From positions 28,413-92,412 of the forward strand of contig CAZTTH010000011.1 of assembly GCA_964615975.1 (NCBI GenBank): 64,000 nucleotides of DNA. Direction: 5' to 3'. This document shows, one piece after another, positions 1-9,257 of this stretch. Made by a program: the position numbers and the translations under genes. How positions within the stretch are numbered: position 1 is the stretch's first letter; every line of letters begins with the position of its first letter. Origin of the DNA: CAZTTH01 sp964615975. Its GTDB lineage: Bacteria; Verrucomicrobiota; Lentisphaeria; JABSQK01; JAJFLO01. Under the pieces are notes generated by a model. The model had not been told where the DNA came from. It saw nothing but the letters and a program-made list of their open reading frames with translations, and ran no database searches.

Positions 1-835
1 AATTCCGGGTAACCCGGGGTTTCAACTGGCGCGCCGGTCATCAGGAGGCGGGACTGTATATCATGATTCAGGCAATCTGAACTATTCCTTTATCTCAACC
101 ACTGAGAATTACGTTCAGGAAAGAAATTTCAGCATTATTCTTATGGCTTTACAATCGCTCGGCATTGCCGGTGTCAGTTGGGATCGCCGCCAGACCATGT
201 GGTTGCAGGGAAAAAAAATCTCGGGGAATTCATTTCACTTCAGCAGGAATATCGCTTTGCATCATGGCACCTTGCTGATTAATGCGGACTTGAATTGCCT
301 GCGGGAAGTTTTGTCACCCACTCCCGGATTTGAATTCACTTCGCGCGCGGTTGCTTCGATTCCTGCTCCGGTTATAAATTTGACCGAAGTCATGCCGTAT
401 TTAACCGTTGATGAAGTTGCCGATTCCATCGCGCAAAGTTGTATCACAGCTTTTCCTTATTCTACCGTGAAGTCGAAGGCCGTAATCGATTATTCAACGG
501 CGGAATGGGATGCTTTCTATGCGAAATATTCCTCCCGGTCATGGATCTATGGAGAAACGCCCCGCTTTACCGTTCAATGGCATGAAGTGATGCCATCGGG
601 CAGGGTAGAAGTGATGATGGAGGTTTCCCGTGGCAGGATATCCAAGGTTAGCTTATCATGTGAGCAAAATGATGAGCGGCTTTCAGTGATGAATAATCAT
701 CTGCAAGCGGCTCTATTAGAGTGTGAATTTAATTCTTCTTCCATTGTCGAGAGAGTAAAAAAACAGATATCAAATTGTGCCTCGAATCATTGCTTGTTTG
801 AATTATTAACGGCGTTAACGCGCCGGGAGTTCTGA
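1..835 (+). CDS. lplA: Lipoate-protein ligase A, 5'-truncated by window edge
   Basis: LplA activates lipoate with ATP and attaches it to a lysine of E2 and H-protein lipoyl domains. The frame is open from base 2 and contains the family signature RRSSGGGTVYHDSGN followed by SFI (bases ~35-115), upstream of the first in-frame ATG at 143. That ATG is therefore internal, and the true start (roughly 60-70 codons further) lies outside the window. Next come the lipoyl-adenylate-binding lysine region (GKKISGNSF), then RNIALHHGTLLINADL and VINLTEV, all matching the family. The C-terminal accessory domain continues to the stop at 833-835. Visible length is 277 residues against about 335 for E. coli LplA, so only the N-terminus is missing. 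The adenosyltransferase gene starts 2 nt after the stop, suggesting co-transcription. Family assignment is firm. Confidence 0.92.
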   Translation, partial: IPGNPGFQLARRSSGGGTVYHDSGNLNYSFISTTENYVQERNFSIILMALQSLGIAGVSWDRRQTMWLQGKKISGNSFHFSRNIALHHGTLLINADLNCLREVLSPTPGFEFTSRAVASIPAPVINLTEVMPYLTVDEVADSIAQSCITAFPYSTVKSKAVIDYSTAEWDAFYAKYSSRSWIYGETPRFTVQWHEVMPSGRVEVMMEVSRGRISKVSLSCEQNDERLSVMNNHLQAALLECEFNSSSIVERVKKQISNCASNHCLFELLTALTRREF

Positions 836-837
836 TT

Positions 838-1386
838 ATGTCAAAATCCAATCGCAGCATTACCACAAAGCAGGGAGACCAGGGATTGACAAGATTATTT
901 TCAGGGGAACAAATCAGCAAATCATCACCCCGGCCAGTTACCTACGGAGATCTAGATGAATTAATTTCTCAATTAAGTATTGCCCGGCTGTACTGCCGTC
1001 ATTCTCAAATCAAAGACGAGATAGTGGATTTGCAACGCCAACTCTTTGTTGTCGGCTCTGAAATCGCCACCAATTCAGCATCACTTGATAAACTTCCTCA
1101 ACGTGTCGACCAGGCATTCCTCGATGTTCTTGATGCGCGAAGAACCACATGGGAAGATATGCTGACGCTCCCCAACGGTTTTATTATACCTGGCGGAACC
1201 CTGGCGGCAGCCCATCTCCATGTTGCCCGCACCATTGCCCGACGCTGTGAGCGCAGGGTGGTCGCCTTGCATGAGCAGTGTTTGATTGATAATCCAGTGA
1301 TATTAATCTGGTTCAACCGGCTTTCGGATTATCTCTATCTGCTTGCCCTCAAGGAAGAAAATGAATTAACTTTGGTAAAAGAGTAG
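838..1386 (+). CDS. PduO-type cob(I)alamin adenosyltransferase
   Basis: The enzyme transfers the 5'-deoxyadenosyl group of ATP to cob(I)alamin to make adenosylcobalamin. Visible hallmarks are the N-terminal ATP-binding TKQGDQGLTRLFSG (residues 10-23), YGDLDELISQLSIAR (36-50), the FIIPGG turn (115-120), the HVARTIARRCERR helix (128-140) and the NRLSDYLYLLA helix (160-170). At 182 residues it is the normal size for the single-domain PduO/MMAB family. GGGAG-type Shine-Dalgarno bases at 825-829 stand 8 nt before the ATG, which itself lies 2 nt after the lplA stop. No cobalamin-biosynthesis or B12-dependent enzyme gene is visible nearby, so the client enzyme is unknown and a pdu symbol would over-claim. 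Confidence 0.9.
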   Translation: MSKSNRSITTKQGDQGLTRLFSGEQISKSSPRPVTYGDLDELISQLSIARLYCRHSQIKDEIVDLQRQLFVVGSEIATNSASLDKLPQRVDQAFLDVLDARRTTWEDMLTLPNGFIIPGGTLAAAHLHVARTIARRCERRVVALHEQCLIDNPVILIWFNRLSDYLYLLALKEENELTLVKE

Positions 1387-1441
1387 GGAGCGGGCCTGGA
1401 ATCAGGTCTTTCGCTTATATGCTCCGAGTCAACCGCAATGA

Positions 1442-2419
1442 ATGTTAAGCAAAAATAAATTATTCATGAACGAAAACCATCTTCATGATATCAGGTCATT
1501 TTTATCACACCTGAAAATTAGTTTTAGTTGTCAGCGAGCACTTGAATTTCATACGACGTTTCGGATAGGCGGTCCGTGTCCATTGCTGATTCATTGTGCC
1601 GCTACCGATCATTTAATCGCGGTGATCAGATATCTGGCGCAGCACAATATTGATTATCTTGTCATTGGAGACGGGTCGAATATATTGGTGTCTGATACCG
1701 GCACAGCGATGGTGATGGTACACTGTGTCTCAGGCACGCCACAAATTATTCGCCAAAGCAATCAGTTGCGGGTCACTGCTTCCACCCGTTTCGACGACCT
1801 GGTGCAATATACCGTGGCAAACGGTATTGATAAGTTTTTCAATTGCTCCGGTATTCCCGGCACGGTGGGGGGGGCCATCGCGGGGAATGCAGGCGCCTTC
1901 GGCTGGCAAATCGCTGATGCCTTGATTGGGTTGCAGATCATAGATCGTCAGGGGGAATTGCGAACGGTGTCAATGAGAGATTTGGGATTCCGTTATAGAC
2001 ATTCCGATATCGGGAACTTAGGGTACACGATTTTAAACGCGGTATTTGCAGTTGCAACTGCCGATCATCACGATATAACCAGGGAACGTCAGCGGATATT
2101 GGCATTACGCCGCCAAAAACATCCCGATGTCAATGTGATCCCCACCGCGGGTAGTTTTTTCAAGAATATCGAGCCGACTTCGCAAGCTGAACGCCGTCAG
2201 GCAGCAGGTTATTTCCTGGAGTTGGCAGGCGCCAAGGACATGCGGGTAGGCGGGGCTGCGGTATTTACAAAACATGCGAATATCATCGTGCGGAATTCTC
2301 CGGATTGCACCGCACAGGATATCGCGGATTTATCCGTGATGATGTCCCAGGCAGTACGCAATAAGTTTGGCATTGAGTTACAACGCGAAGTAAAATTAGT
2401 GGGAAAATTTGACGAATAA
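1442..2419 (+). CDS. murB: UDP-N-acetylmuramate dehydrogenase
   Basis: MurB reduces UDP-GlcNAc-enolpyruvate to UDP-MurNAc with NADPH and bound FAD, in cytoplasmic peptidoglycan precursor synthesis. The sequence shows TTFRIGGPC (residues 38-46), the FAD-binding IGDGSNILV (75-83), GIPGTVGGAIAGNAGAFG (137-154), FRYRHS with the substrate arginine (183-188), the catalytic serine in AGSFFKN (Ser238) and the catalytic glutamate in LQREVKLVG (Glu316). The length of 325 residues and lack of the E. coli-type insertion fit a type II MurB. No strong Shine-Dalgarno precedes the ATG at 1442, and the in-frame ATG at 1466 (residue 9) is an alternative. The gene lies apart from the division cluster that begins at 9.4 kb. 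Confidence 0.95.
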   Translation: MLSKNKLFMNENHLHDIRSFLSHLKISFSCQRALEFHTTFRIGGPCPLLIHCAATDHLIAVIRYLAQHNIDYLVIGDGSNILVSDTGTAMVMVHCVSGTPQIIRQSNQLRVTASTRFDDLVQYTVANGIDKFFNCSGIPGTVGGAIAGNAGAFGWQIADALIGLQIIDRQGELRTVSMRDLGFRYRHSDIGNLGYTILNAVFAVATADHHDITRERQRILALRRQKHPDVNVIPTAGSFFKNIEPTSQAERRQAAGYFLELAGAKDMRVGGAAVFTKHANIIVRNSPDCTAQDIADLSVMMSQAVRNKFGIELQREVKLVGKFDE

Positions 2420-2565
2420 TGAGTCTCCGGAACCGCGCTCGATTCATACCCTCGGTTCATCCCATTGATTAAACCAATCACGGGTTTATTTCAGGCTCCC
2501 AGGTAGTAGATGGAGATAATAAATCCAAGAGACTAAAACCGAATAAATTGAAAGGTGAAAATCAC

Positions 2566-3443
2566 ATGAAGGCATTTATTACCGGCGGCGCCGGATTCAT
2601 CGGCAGTCATCTTTGCGAAATTTTATTGCGGCGCGGCTGGCAGGTGCAGATCATTGATGATTTATCGACGGGGTCGAAGGATAATTTGTCGACATTTATT
2701 GACCATCCATCATTTCAGTATGCGATCGACACGGTTTTTAATGAAATGGTCCTGGATCGTCTGGTTTCCGAGTGCGACGTCATCTATCATCTGGCGGCGG
2801 CAGTCGGTGTGGAGCTGATCGTAAAAAGTCCAGTGCATACCATCCGCACCAATGTGGGCGGCACAGATTGTGTGTTGAAGGCGGCCAAGCGTTACCATAA
2901 ACCAGTGGTAATCGCCTCGACTTCGGAAGTCTATGGAAAAAGCGTCAAGATTCCCTTTTGCGAAGAAGATGACACGGTCAGTGGCCCGACGACCAAGCAT
3001 CGCTGGGCTTATGCCTGCTCCAAGGCGATCGATGAATTCGCGGCCTTCGCGATGGGCAAGGAAACCGGACAACCGGTATATGTTACCCGGTTATTCAACA
3101 CGGTGGGAGTCCGGCAAAGCGGGCGATATGGCATGGTGGTGCCGCGTTTCATCAAGCAGGCGCTCACTGGTGATTCAATCACAGTTTATGGTGATGGCAA
3201 GCAGTCGCGTTGTTTCTGCAATGTCATTGATGTGGCTCGGGCTCTCGCTGATTTACCGCAGTGCCCGGAAGCTATCGGCCAGGTAATCAATATTGGAAAC
3301 AACGCTGAGATTACCATAAACGATCTTGCGGATAAAGTGAAAAATATCCTGGGCAGCAATTCTCCGGTAATTCATATCCCCTACCATGAAGCCTACGAGA
3401 TGGGTTTTGAAGACATGCAGAGGCGCGTGCCTGCGCTGGCCAA
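2566..3443 (+). CDS. NAD-dependent sugar-nucleotide epimerase/dehydratase, 3' end lost in gap
   Basis: This is an extended short-chain dehydrogenase/reductase acting on a nucleotide sugar. The Rossmann motif TGGAGFIG is at residues 6-13, STSEVYG at 118-124, and the catalytic YxxxK at Tyr149/Lys153. A GFEDMQRRVP segment, typical of GalE/UDP-glucuronate decarboxylase relatives, sits just before the gap. The start is placed at the ATG 2566 because AAAGGTGA (2551-2558) is a good Shine-Dalgarno 7 nt upstream; a TTG at 2548 would lie before that site. About 293 residues are visible, and perhaps 20-40 C-terminal residues are lost in the N run. The exact sugar substrate cannot be read from sequence. 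The frame stays open through the Ns into leuS, but this is an assembly artefact. Confidence 0.85.
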
Positions 3444-3543
3444 NNNNNNNNNNNNNNNNNNNNNNNNNNNNNNNNNNNNNNNNNNNNNNNNNNNNNNNNN
3501 NNNNNNNNNNNNNNNNNNNNNNNNNNNNNNNNNNNNNNNNNNN
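3444..3543. other. Assembly gap (100 N)
   Basis: There are exactly 100 N, the usual placeholder for a scaffold join of unknown size. It removes the end of the epimerase gene, the start of leuS, and anything between them. The reading frames on both sides happen to agree, creating an apparent but false fusion protein. Confidence 0.98.
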
Positions 3544-5988
3544 AGTGGCGCTGGTTTGCATGTCGGCCATCCTGAGGGATACACCGCCTCGGATATCGTC
3601 TGTCGCTACAAACGCATGCGGGGATATAATGTCCTGCATCCGATGGGATGGGATGCCTTTGGGTTGCCGGCCGAGCAGTACGCGATTGAAACGGGCACTC
3701 ACCCGGCCATCACGACACAAAAAAACATCGCCAATTTTCGCCGTCAGATCCAATCCCTGGGATTTTCGTATGACTGGGAGCGTGAGATCGATACCACTGA
3801 TCCCAACTATTTCCGATGGACGCAATGGATCTTTATTCAGCTTTATAACAAGGGTCTGGCTTATGTTGATGAAGTCCCGGTGAATTGGTGCCCGGCGCTT
3901 GGCACCGTTCTGGCGAATGAAGAAGTGATTGATGGCAAAAGTGAGCGTGGAAATCATCCCGTGTATCGCCGTCCAATGACCCAATGGATGTTGAAAATTA
4001 CCGAATATGCCGAACGCTTGTTAAGCGACCTGGAAACCTTGGATTGGCCTGCCGGGATCAAGGAAATGCAGCGCAACTGGATCGGGAAATCGAGTGGCGC
4101 CGATGTCGATTTCAAGGTGGTCGACTCCGATGATATAATCCGCGTCTATACCACCCGGCCGGACACCTTGTTTGGTGCCACCTATATGGTCCTGGCGCCA
4201 GAGCACCCCTTGGTGGCCAGGTTGACATCCGCGTCAACTCAAACGCAGGTGTCCCGCTACCAGGAAGAAGCGGCGCGCAAATCAGATCTGGACCGCGGCG
4301 AGTTAAACCGGGAAAAGACCGGAGTTTTTATTGGCGCCCATGCGCTCAATCCGGTAAATAATGAACCGATTCCCATCTGGATCAGCGATTATGTGATGAT
4401 GGGGTATGGGACCGGCGCCATCATGGCAGTGCCCGCGCATGATCATCGTGATTTTGAATTTGCCAGCAAATTCAAGATTCCCATCCGGGCAATCCTTGCG
4501 CCGGACCCCGTTGCAGCTGCCAGAGATAATGTCTCGGTCGAAAGTGTTCTCCGGGGCGAAGCATGTTGGGCAGGAGAGGGGAGGGTGATTAATTCGGCCA
4601 ACAATTTTGGATTGGTTTTAAACGGGTTGACGGCTGCCGAGGCAAAGACTGCGACGATCGCATGGTTAACCGCCGGAGGGTTGGGCGCTGAAGCGACAAA
4701 ATATAAGTTGCGCGATTGGTTGTTCAGCCGGCAGCGCTATTGGGGTGAGCCGTTTCCGGTGGTCTATGGAGATGACGGAACGATCGCGCTTCTCGATGAA
4801 CGTGAATTGCCATTGACGTTGCCTGAAATTGATGATTATCAAGCAATCGGCACGGGGGAATCTCCGCTGGCAAAAGCGGGAAATTGGTTGAATTACACCG
4901 ATCCCGTAACCGGACAAATTCGGCGGCGTGAAACTCATACCATGCCACAGTGGGCGGGGTCCTGCTGGTATTATCTGCGCTTTATCGATCCGCATAACTC
5001 ATCCAAGCCATGGGACCGGGAAAAGGAGAAATATTGGATGCCGGTCGATTTATACATCGGCGGCGCCGAACATGCCGTCCTGCATCTGCTATACGCCCGC
5101 TTCTGGCACAAGGTGTTATATGATCTGGGCTGGGTGAGCACCAACGAACCCTTTAGGAAATTGGTTAACCAGGGAATGATTTTGGGTATTTCCTACAAGG
5201 ATGAATCCGGCGTTCTGGTCGCGTCAGACAAGGTGATTGAGAAGGATGGCAAACACTTCCATGGCGACACCGGCGGAGAACTCAGTGAATTTCCCGCTAA
5301 AATGTCGAAGTCGTTGAAAAATGTCATCAATCCGGATGATATCATCGCGGAATTCGGCGCCGATAGTTTCCGCCTGTATGAAATGTTCATGGGGCCTTTG
5401 GAAGCGGTAAAGCCGTGGAACACCAATGGGGTTGAGGGAGTGCGGCGATTTCTGCATCGTTGCTGGCGGATGATTATCGATGAAGACGGCGGAATTGCCC
5501 GGGAAATAACCCATGATCCGCTGCCCGATAATTTGCGGCGGGTTTTGCATTATACGATCAAAAAGGTGAGCGATGACATTGAAAATCTTAGCTTCAATAC
5601 CGCCATCAGTCAGATGATGATTTTTGTCAACGAATTCAGCGGGGCGCGGCAACGGAATCGGGATGCCATGGTGACTTTTGTCAAATTGCTGTCGCCGTTT
5701 GCGCCACATCTGGCCGAAGAGTTATGGGAAAAATTGGGACATACAGACACCCTGACCTATCAGTCCTGGCCGGAGTATCGCGAAGATTTCATCACCGTCG
5801 ATGAGGTTGAAATTCTGGTGCAATTCTCAGGCAAACCCAAAGCGCGGATCATGATGGCGGTGGGAATCAGTATCGCGGAAATGCAGGCAATGGTTCTAGC
5901 ACATCCGGAAGTAGCCATTCATCTCGGTGAGCGGCCGATAAAAAAGGTGGTTTGTGTTCCCGGTCGTCTGGTGAATATTTTGCAATAA
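3544..5988 (+). CDS. leuS: Leucyl-tRNA synthetase, 5' end lost in gap
   Basis: LeuRS charges tRNA-Leu with leucine. The sequence resumes inside the catalytic domain at SGAGLHVGHPEGY; the class I HIGH-type motif HVGH is at 3559-3570. The CP1 editing domain follows, with TTRPDTLFGATYM and GYGTGAIMAVPAHDHRDF, then the KMSKS loop at 5299-5313 and an anticodon-binding C-terminal domain ending in VCVPGRLVNILQ. 814 residues are visible, and roughly 40 N-terminal residues up to the PYPSG strand are missing. Editing and synthetic motifs look intact. The 5' end and ribosome site cannot be assigned because of the gap. Confidence 0.95.
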   Translation, partial: SGAGLHVGHPEGYTASDIVCRYKRMRGYNVLHPMGWDAFGLPAEQYAIETGTHPAITTQKNIANFRRQIQSLGFSYDWEREIDTTDPNYFRWTQWIFIQLYNKGLAYVDEVPVNWCPALGTVLANEEVIDGKSERGNHPVYRRPMTQWMLKITEYAERLLSDLETLDWPAGIKEMQRNWIGKSSGADVDFKVVDSDDIIRVYTTRPDTLFGATYMVLAPEHPLVARLTSASTQTQVSRYQEEAARKSDLDRGELNREKTGVFIGAHALNPVNNEPIPIWISDYVMMGYGTGAIMAVPAHDHRDFEFASKFKIPIRAILAPDPVAAARDNVSVESVLRGEACWAGEGRVINSANNFGLVLNGLTAAEAKTATIAWLTAGGLGAEATKYKLRDWLFSRQRYWGEPFPVVYGDDGTIALLDERELPLTLPEIDDYQAIGTGESPLAKAGNWLNYTDPVTGQIRRRETHTMPQWAGSCWYYLRFIDPHNSSKPWDREKEKYWMPVDLYIGGAEHAVLHLLYARFWHKVLYDLGWVSTNEPFRKLVNQGMILGISYKDESGVLVASDKVIEKDGKHFHGDTGGELSEFPAKMSKSLKNVINPDDIIAEFGADSFRLYEMFMGPLEAVKPWNTNGVEGVRRFLHRCWRMIIDEDGGIAREITHDPLPDNLRRVLHYTIKKVSDDIENLSFNTAISQMMIFVNEFSGARQRNRDAMVTFVKLLSPFAPHLAEELWEKLGHTDTLTYQSWPEYREDFITVDEVEILVQFSGKPKARIMMAVGISIAEMQAMVLAHPEVAIHLGERPIKKVVCVPGRLVNILQ

Positions 5989-6139
5989 TCCTTGGTGATG
6001 ATTGACGACAGTTGTCTCTGGTCTTGAGAATGGAGATTGTAGGCTGCGATGCCGGACAAACTGACGATAAAGTATCAACTTTTGACCGTAGAGATTAGAT
6101 TAACCTAGACATTGGAAAAACGATTGGCAGGAATAAAAA

Positions 6140-6928
6140 ATGAATATATTGGTTATTGGCGATATCGTGGGCAAAGGGGGACGGCTGGCGGTTGTCAAGC
6201 ATGTTCAGGAAATGAAACGAGAATGGCAATGTGGATTTTGTATTGCCAATGGGGAGAATATTGCGGGAGGCGCGGGAATGACCCTGGCCTGTGCCGAGGA
6301 ATTGAAAACCGCGGGGGTTGATGTCATAACCACAGGAGATCATATCTGGGATCAAAAGGAATTCGTCCAGGATATTCATCGTTGCGGTTATGTATTGCGG
6401 CCTGCCAATTTTAATGCCATACAGCCTGGCAAGGGATTTGGGTTATACAATATTCCGATTGGCGGAATGATCGGGGTGGTGAATTTAATTGGCAATGTTT
6501 TCATGAAAAAACACAGTGATAATCCGTTTGTCGCAGCCGATCGCATCATCACTGAACTGCGGCAACGCACCGCCATTATTTTTGTTGACTTCCATGCCGA
6601 AGCCACCAGTGAAAAAATCGCCATGGGGCGTTATCTGGATGGTCGGGTGACGGCGGTTTTTGGAACCCATACCCATGTTCAAACCGCGGATGAAGAAATT
6701 TTTCCGGGCGGGACGGCGTATGTGTCGGATTTGGGTATGGTGGGCAGCAAAAATTCAATATTGGGGCGTGAAATCGATAGTGTCATAAAGGCTTTCGCCA
6801 CCGGCATGCCCGGGCGCTTCAAGGTGGTGGAGAAAGAAATCGTAATCAACGGTGCCCTGGTGGATATCGATGTGAATAGCGGCCGGGCACGTAAAATTTC
6901 CCGCTTTAGCCGCGATGTTTCAATATGA
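6140..6928 (+). CDS. YmdB-like metallophosphoesterase (TIGR00282 family)
   Basis: The protein (262 residues) belongs to the YmdB family of di-iron 2',3'-cyclic-nucleotide phosphodiesterases, which affect RNA turnover and community behaviour in Bacillus. Metal-site motifs are GDIVGK (Asp8), ANGENIAGG (Glu39, Asn40), TTGDHIWD (Asp67, His68), DFHAEATSEK (His152) and GTHTHVQTADE (His177, His179). Position 67 is Asn in the B. subtilis enzyme and Asp here. CAGGA at 6128-6132 lies 7 nt before the ATG. The stop overlaps the nrdR start as ATGA (6925-6928), so the two are translationally coupled. The cellular target in this organism is unknown. Confidence 0.88.
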   Translation: MNILVIGDIVGKGGRLAVVKHVQEMKREWQCGFCIANGENIAGGAGMTLACAEELKTAGVDVITTGDHIWDQKEFVQDIHRCGYVLRPANFNAIQPGKGFGLYNIPIGGMIGVVNLIGNVFMKKHSDNPFVAADRIITELRQRTAIIFVDFHAEATSEKIAMGRYLDGRVTAVFGTHTHVQTADEEIFPGGTAYVSDLGMVGSKNSILGREIDSVIKAFATGMPGRFKVVEKEIVINGALVDIDVNSGRARKISRFSRDVSI

Positions 6929-7395
6929 AATGTCCACGTTGCAATCATCATGAAGATCGGGTAATCGACAGCCGCATTTCCAAAGAGGGCATATCCGTGC
7001 GGCGGCGCCGGGAGTGTATCAATTGTTTGCATCGGTTTACCACCATTGAAGAAATTGTTCCAGCTGAAATTTATGTGGTCAAGCGCGATCAGCGACGTGA
7101 AGAATTCAGTCCAGCCAAGATTCGTTATGGATTGAAAAAGGCCTGTTGGAAACGTCCGATCGGTGAAGAGCAAATCAATCAGATTGTGGCCAATATTCAG
7201 CAGCAGGTCGAAGAGTTGGGTGAAAGAGAAATAACCGGCGCGGCAATTGGCAACATAGTCATGAAATACCTCCGCGAACTTGATGAAGTTGCCTATGTCC
7301 GATTCGCTTCAGTGTACCGTCAGTTTAAGGATATTGATCAATTTATCAGTGAAATCAAAATGCTTAAAAAATCAGGTGATGAAGAGAATAAGTAA
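6925..7395 (+). CDS. nrdR: Transcriptional repressor NrdR
   Basis: NrdR represses ribonucleotide reductase genes in response to bound ATP/dATP. The 156-residue protein shows the N-terminal zinc ribbon with Cys3, Cys6, Cys31 and Cys34, the RRRRECINC stretch that contacts DNA, and an ATP-cone domain (about residues 48-138: VVKRDQRREEF through VAYVRFASVYR). Length is typical. Its ATG overlaps the stop of the preceding phosphodiesterase gene by 4 nt. No ribonucleotide reductase gene is in the window, so its regulated promoters lie elsewhere. Confidence 0.96.
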   Translation: MKCPRCNHHEDRVIDSRISKEGISVRRRRECINCLHRFTTIEEIVPAEIYVVKRDQRREEFSPAKIRYGLKKACWKRPIGEEQINQIVANIQQQVEELGEREITGAAIGNIVMKYLRELDEVAYVRFASVYRQFKDIDQFISEIKMLKKSGDEENK

Positions 7396-7586
7396 TCGAA
7401 TTACCTGAGATCGGTTTAAGTTTTTTATGAGCTTTTGCAGGAATATGATAAACGATTATATTCTTAGCCATGTTCGTATCAGGAGTGTCGAACCTGGCAT
7501 TTCCTGGCAGCCATCCGATCCGGAAATAACATAAACAGTTGATACACACTCAACATGTCCTCCTTTTGCCAAATGGTAATGATTTA

Positions 7587-9257
7587 ATGAGAATAAACAC
7601 ATCAGATAGCGCCGCTTTCCCAGCCGATGTCATGGTGCGTGTGGTGGGAGGACCGGCAGCCGGACGCGAGTATCCCATCAGAAGTAAACGGGTGACCTTG
7701 GGACGGGCTCTCACCGCGGATATTTCAGTTCCGGATAATGTCATTTCCCGTCTCCATGTGGTGATATATTTTGATGAAGCCTGCTGGAAAATTGCCGACC
7801 TGGGCAGTACCAACGGCACCTGGGTAAAAGGCGAAAAAATCACGGGTGATACCGAATTGCCCATCCGCGCGCCCGTGCGCATCGGCAATACTCTCTTTGA
7901 ATTGTATATGCCCACCACCACAATCGAAGAGTCAACCTCATTTGATGAATCCCTGATCACCTACAAGGTCGCTCCGATTACCGCGGACAGCATGGTCCTG
8001 TCCACCGTGCCTTCTGAACGTGTCATTCGCCGGGAACAACAAAAACTCAGAGCGATATATCAGGTTCAAAGTCTGCTGAATACCACCATGGAAGAGACGG
8101 ATTTATATCATCATATTCTGGAAATAGTCAGTGACATCATTGCGGCGGACATGTTTTATTTGCTGATATATACGGCTCAAAGCGACATTTTTGAGCCGGT
8201 CGCCGGCATTACTCCCAAGGGACGTTTGAATTTGAGCAGCGAGAATTTTGTCAGTCGTTCCATCGTGAATTATGTCAAGGAAAAGAACGAAGCAATCCTA
8301 TCCATTGATGCTCCCAACGATGAGCGCTTTCACAGCAATTCCCTGTGTGGTTTTAATGTCCAAAGTGTCATGTGCGCCCCCATGTTTGGCAAACGGAAAT
8401 TGACTGGAATCATTTATCTGGCGGCAAGAAAATCCGAACGGGAGTACGAACAGGAAGATTTAAAGTTATTGACGATTATCGCTCATTCAGCCGGTATGGC
8501 GATTGAAAATACCCAGTTGATGGAAGAGAATATCCGGGCCGAACGCATGGCGGCCATTGGCATAACAGCCGCACGTTTATCGCATGATGTTAAAAACATC
8601 CTTAATGGTCTCGAAGGCAGTATATCCCTGTTGAAAATCGCCATGGATAATGACGATAAGACCATCATGAACGAGGCCTGGGATATTTTATCAAAGAACC
8701 ATAAGCGGATGTCCACCCTGGTCTTGGATTTGTTGAATCTGGCCAAGGAAGATTCCATCGAACTGGCTTTATACAACGTCGCCGATATCATTAATGAAAC
8801 GATTGATTTGGTCAAAATTCAAATGCGTGATGAGAAAATCAATATCATCTTCGATAAAAAGAGCAAGGAAATGTTTGCCGAGGTAGACAGTCGCGGGTTA
8901 CATCGGGTGATACTCAACCTGATCTCTAATGCCATTGATTCCGTCAATGATCGGCATAAAAAATCCGGACAGGGTCTCATCGAAATTAAACTTGATCTCG
9001 AAGAGAATGGCACTATCATGATCATCGCCATCGCGGATAACGGCATGGGAATCCCGGTTGATCAGCAAGAAAAAGTCTTTGAGATGTTTCATACCAGCAA
9101 GGGCAACCGCGGTACCGGGCTGGGCTTGGCCGTCAGCAAACGGATCATCGACAATCACAAGGGTAAAATCATCTTGAAAAGTGTATCCAACGAAGGGACC
9201 TCCATGACCATTAAGATCCCCGTCCGGCAAAAGTCTGGTCATACTGACCGTTTCTAA
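7587..9257 (+). CDS. Soluble FHA-GAF histidine kinase
   Basis: The protein has an N-terminal FHA phosphothreonine-binding domain (about residues 15-108, with GRALTADISVPD, SRLHV and DLGSTNGTWV), a GAF sensory domain (about 155-310) and a histidine kinase core. The core has the phospho-acceptor in ARLSHDVKN (His333), the N box RVILNLISNAIDS, and ATP-lid boxes DNGMGI and GNRGTGLGLAVSKRI. There is no signal peptide or membrane segment, so it is predicted to be cytosolic and to sense a small ligand or a phosphorylated Ser/Thr-kinase target. I chose ATG 7587 (556 residues); a TTG at 7539 would add 16 unconserved residues, and neither has a strong Shine-Dalgarno. No response regulator adjoins it, so it is an orphan kinase. 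Confidence 0.88.
   Translation: MRINTSDSAAFPADVMVRVVGGPAAGREYPIRSKRVTLGRALTADISVPDNVISRLHVVIYFDEACWKIADLGSTNGTWVKGEKITGDTELPIRAPVRIGNTLFELYMPTTTIEESTSFDESLITYKVAPITADSMVLSTVPSERVIRREQQKLRAIYQVQSLLNTTMEETDLYHHILEIVSDIIAADMFYLLIYTAQSDIFEPVAGITPKGRLNLSSENFVSRSIVNYVKEKNEAILSIDAPNDERFHSNSLCGFNVQSVMCAPMFGKRKLTGIIYLAARKSEREYEQEDLKLLTIIAHSAGMAIENTQLMEENIRAERMAAIGITAARLSHDVKNILNGLEGSISLLKIAMDNDDKTIMNEAWDILSKNHKRMSTLVLDLLNLAKEDSIELALYNVADIINETIDLVKIQMRDEKINIIFDKKSKEMFAEVDSRGLHRVILNLISNAIDSVNDRHKKSGQGLIEIKLDLEENGTIMIIAIADNGMGIPVDQQEKVFEMFHTSKGNRGTGLGLAVSKRIIDNHKGKIILKSVSNEGTSMTIKIPVRQKSGHTDRF

Noticed and set aside
2548..5988. Apparent 1,146-residue epimerase-LeuRS fusion
   Set aside because: The frame runs through 100 N; both halves are incomplete at the gap, so it is an artefact. 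The TTG at 2548 also precedes the Shine-Dalgarno of the ATG at 2566.
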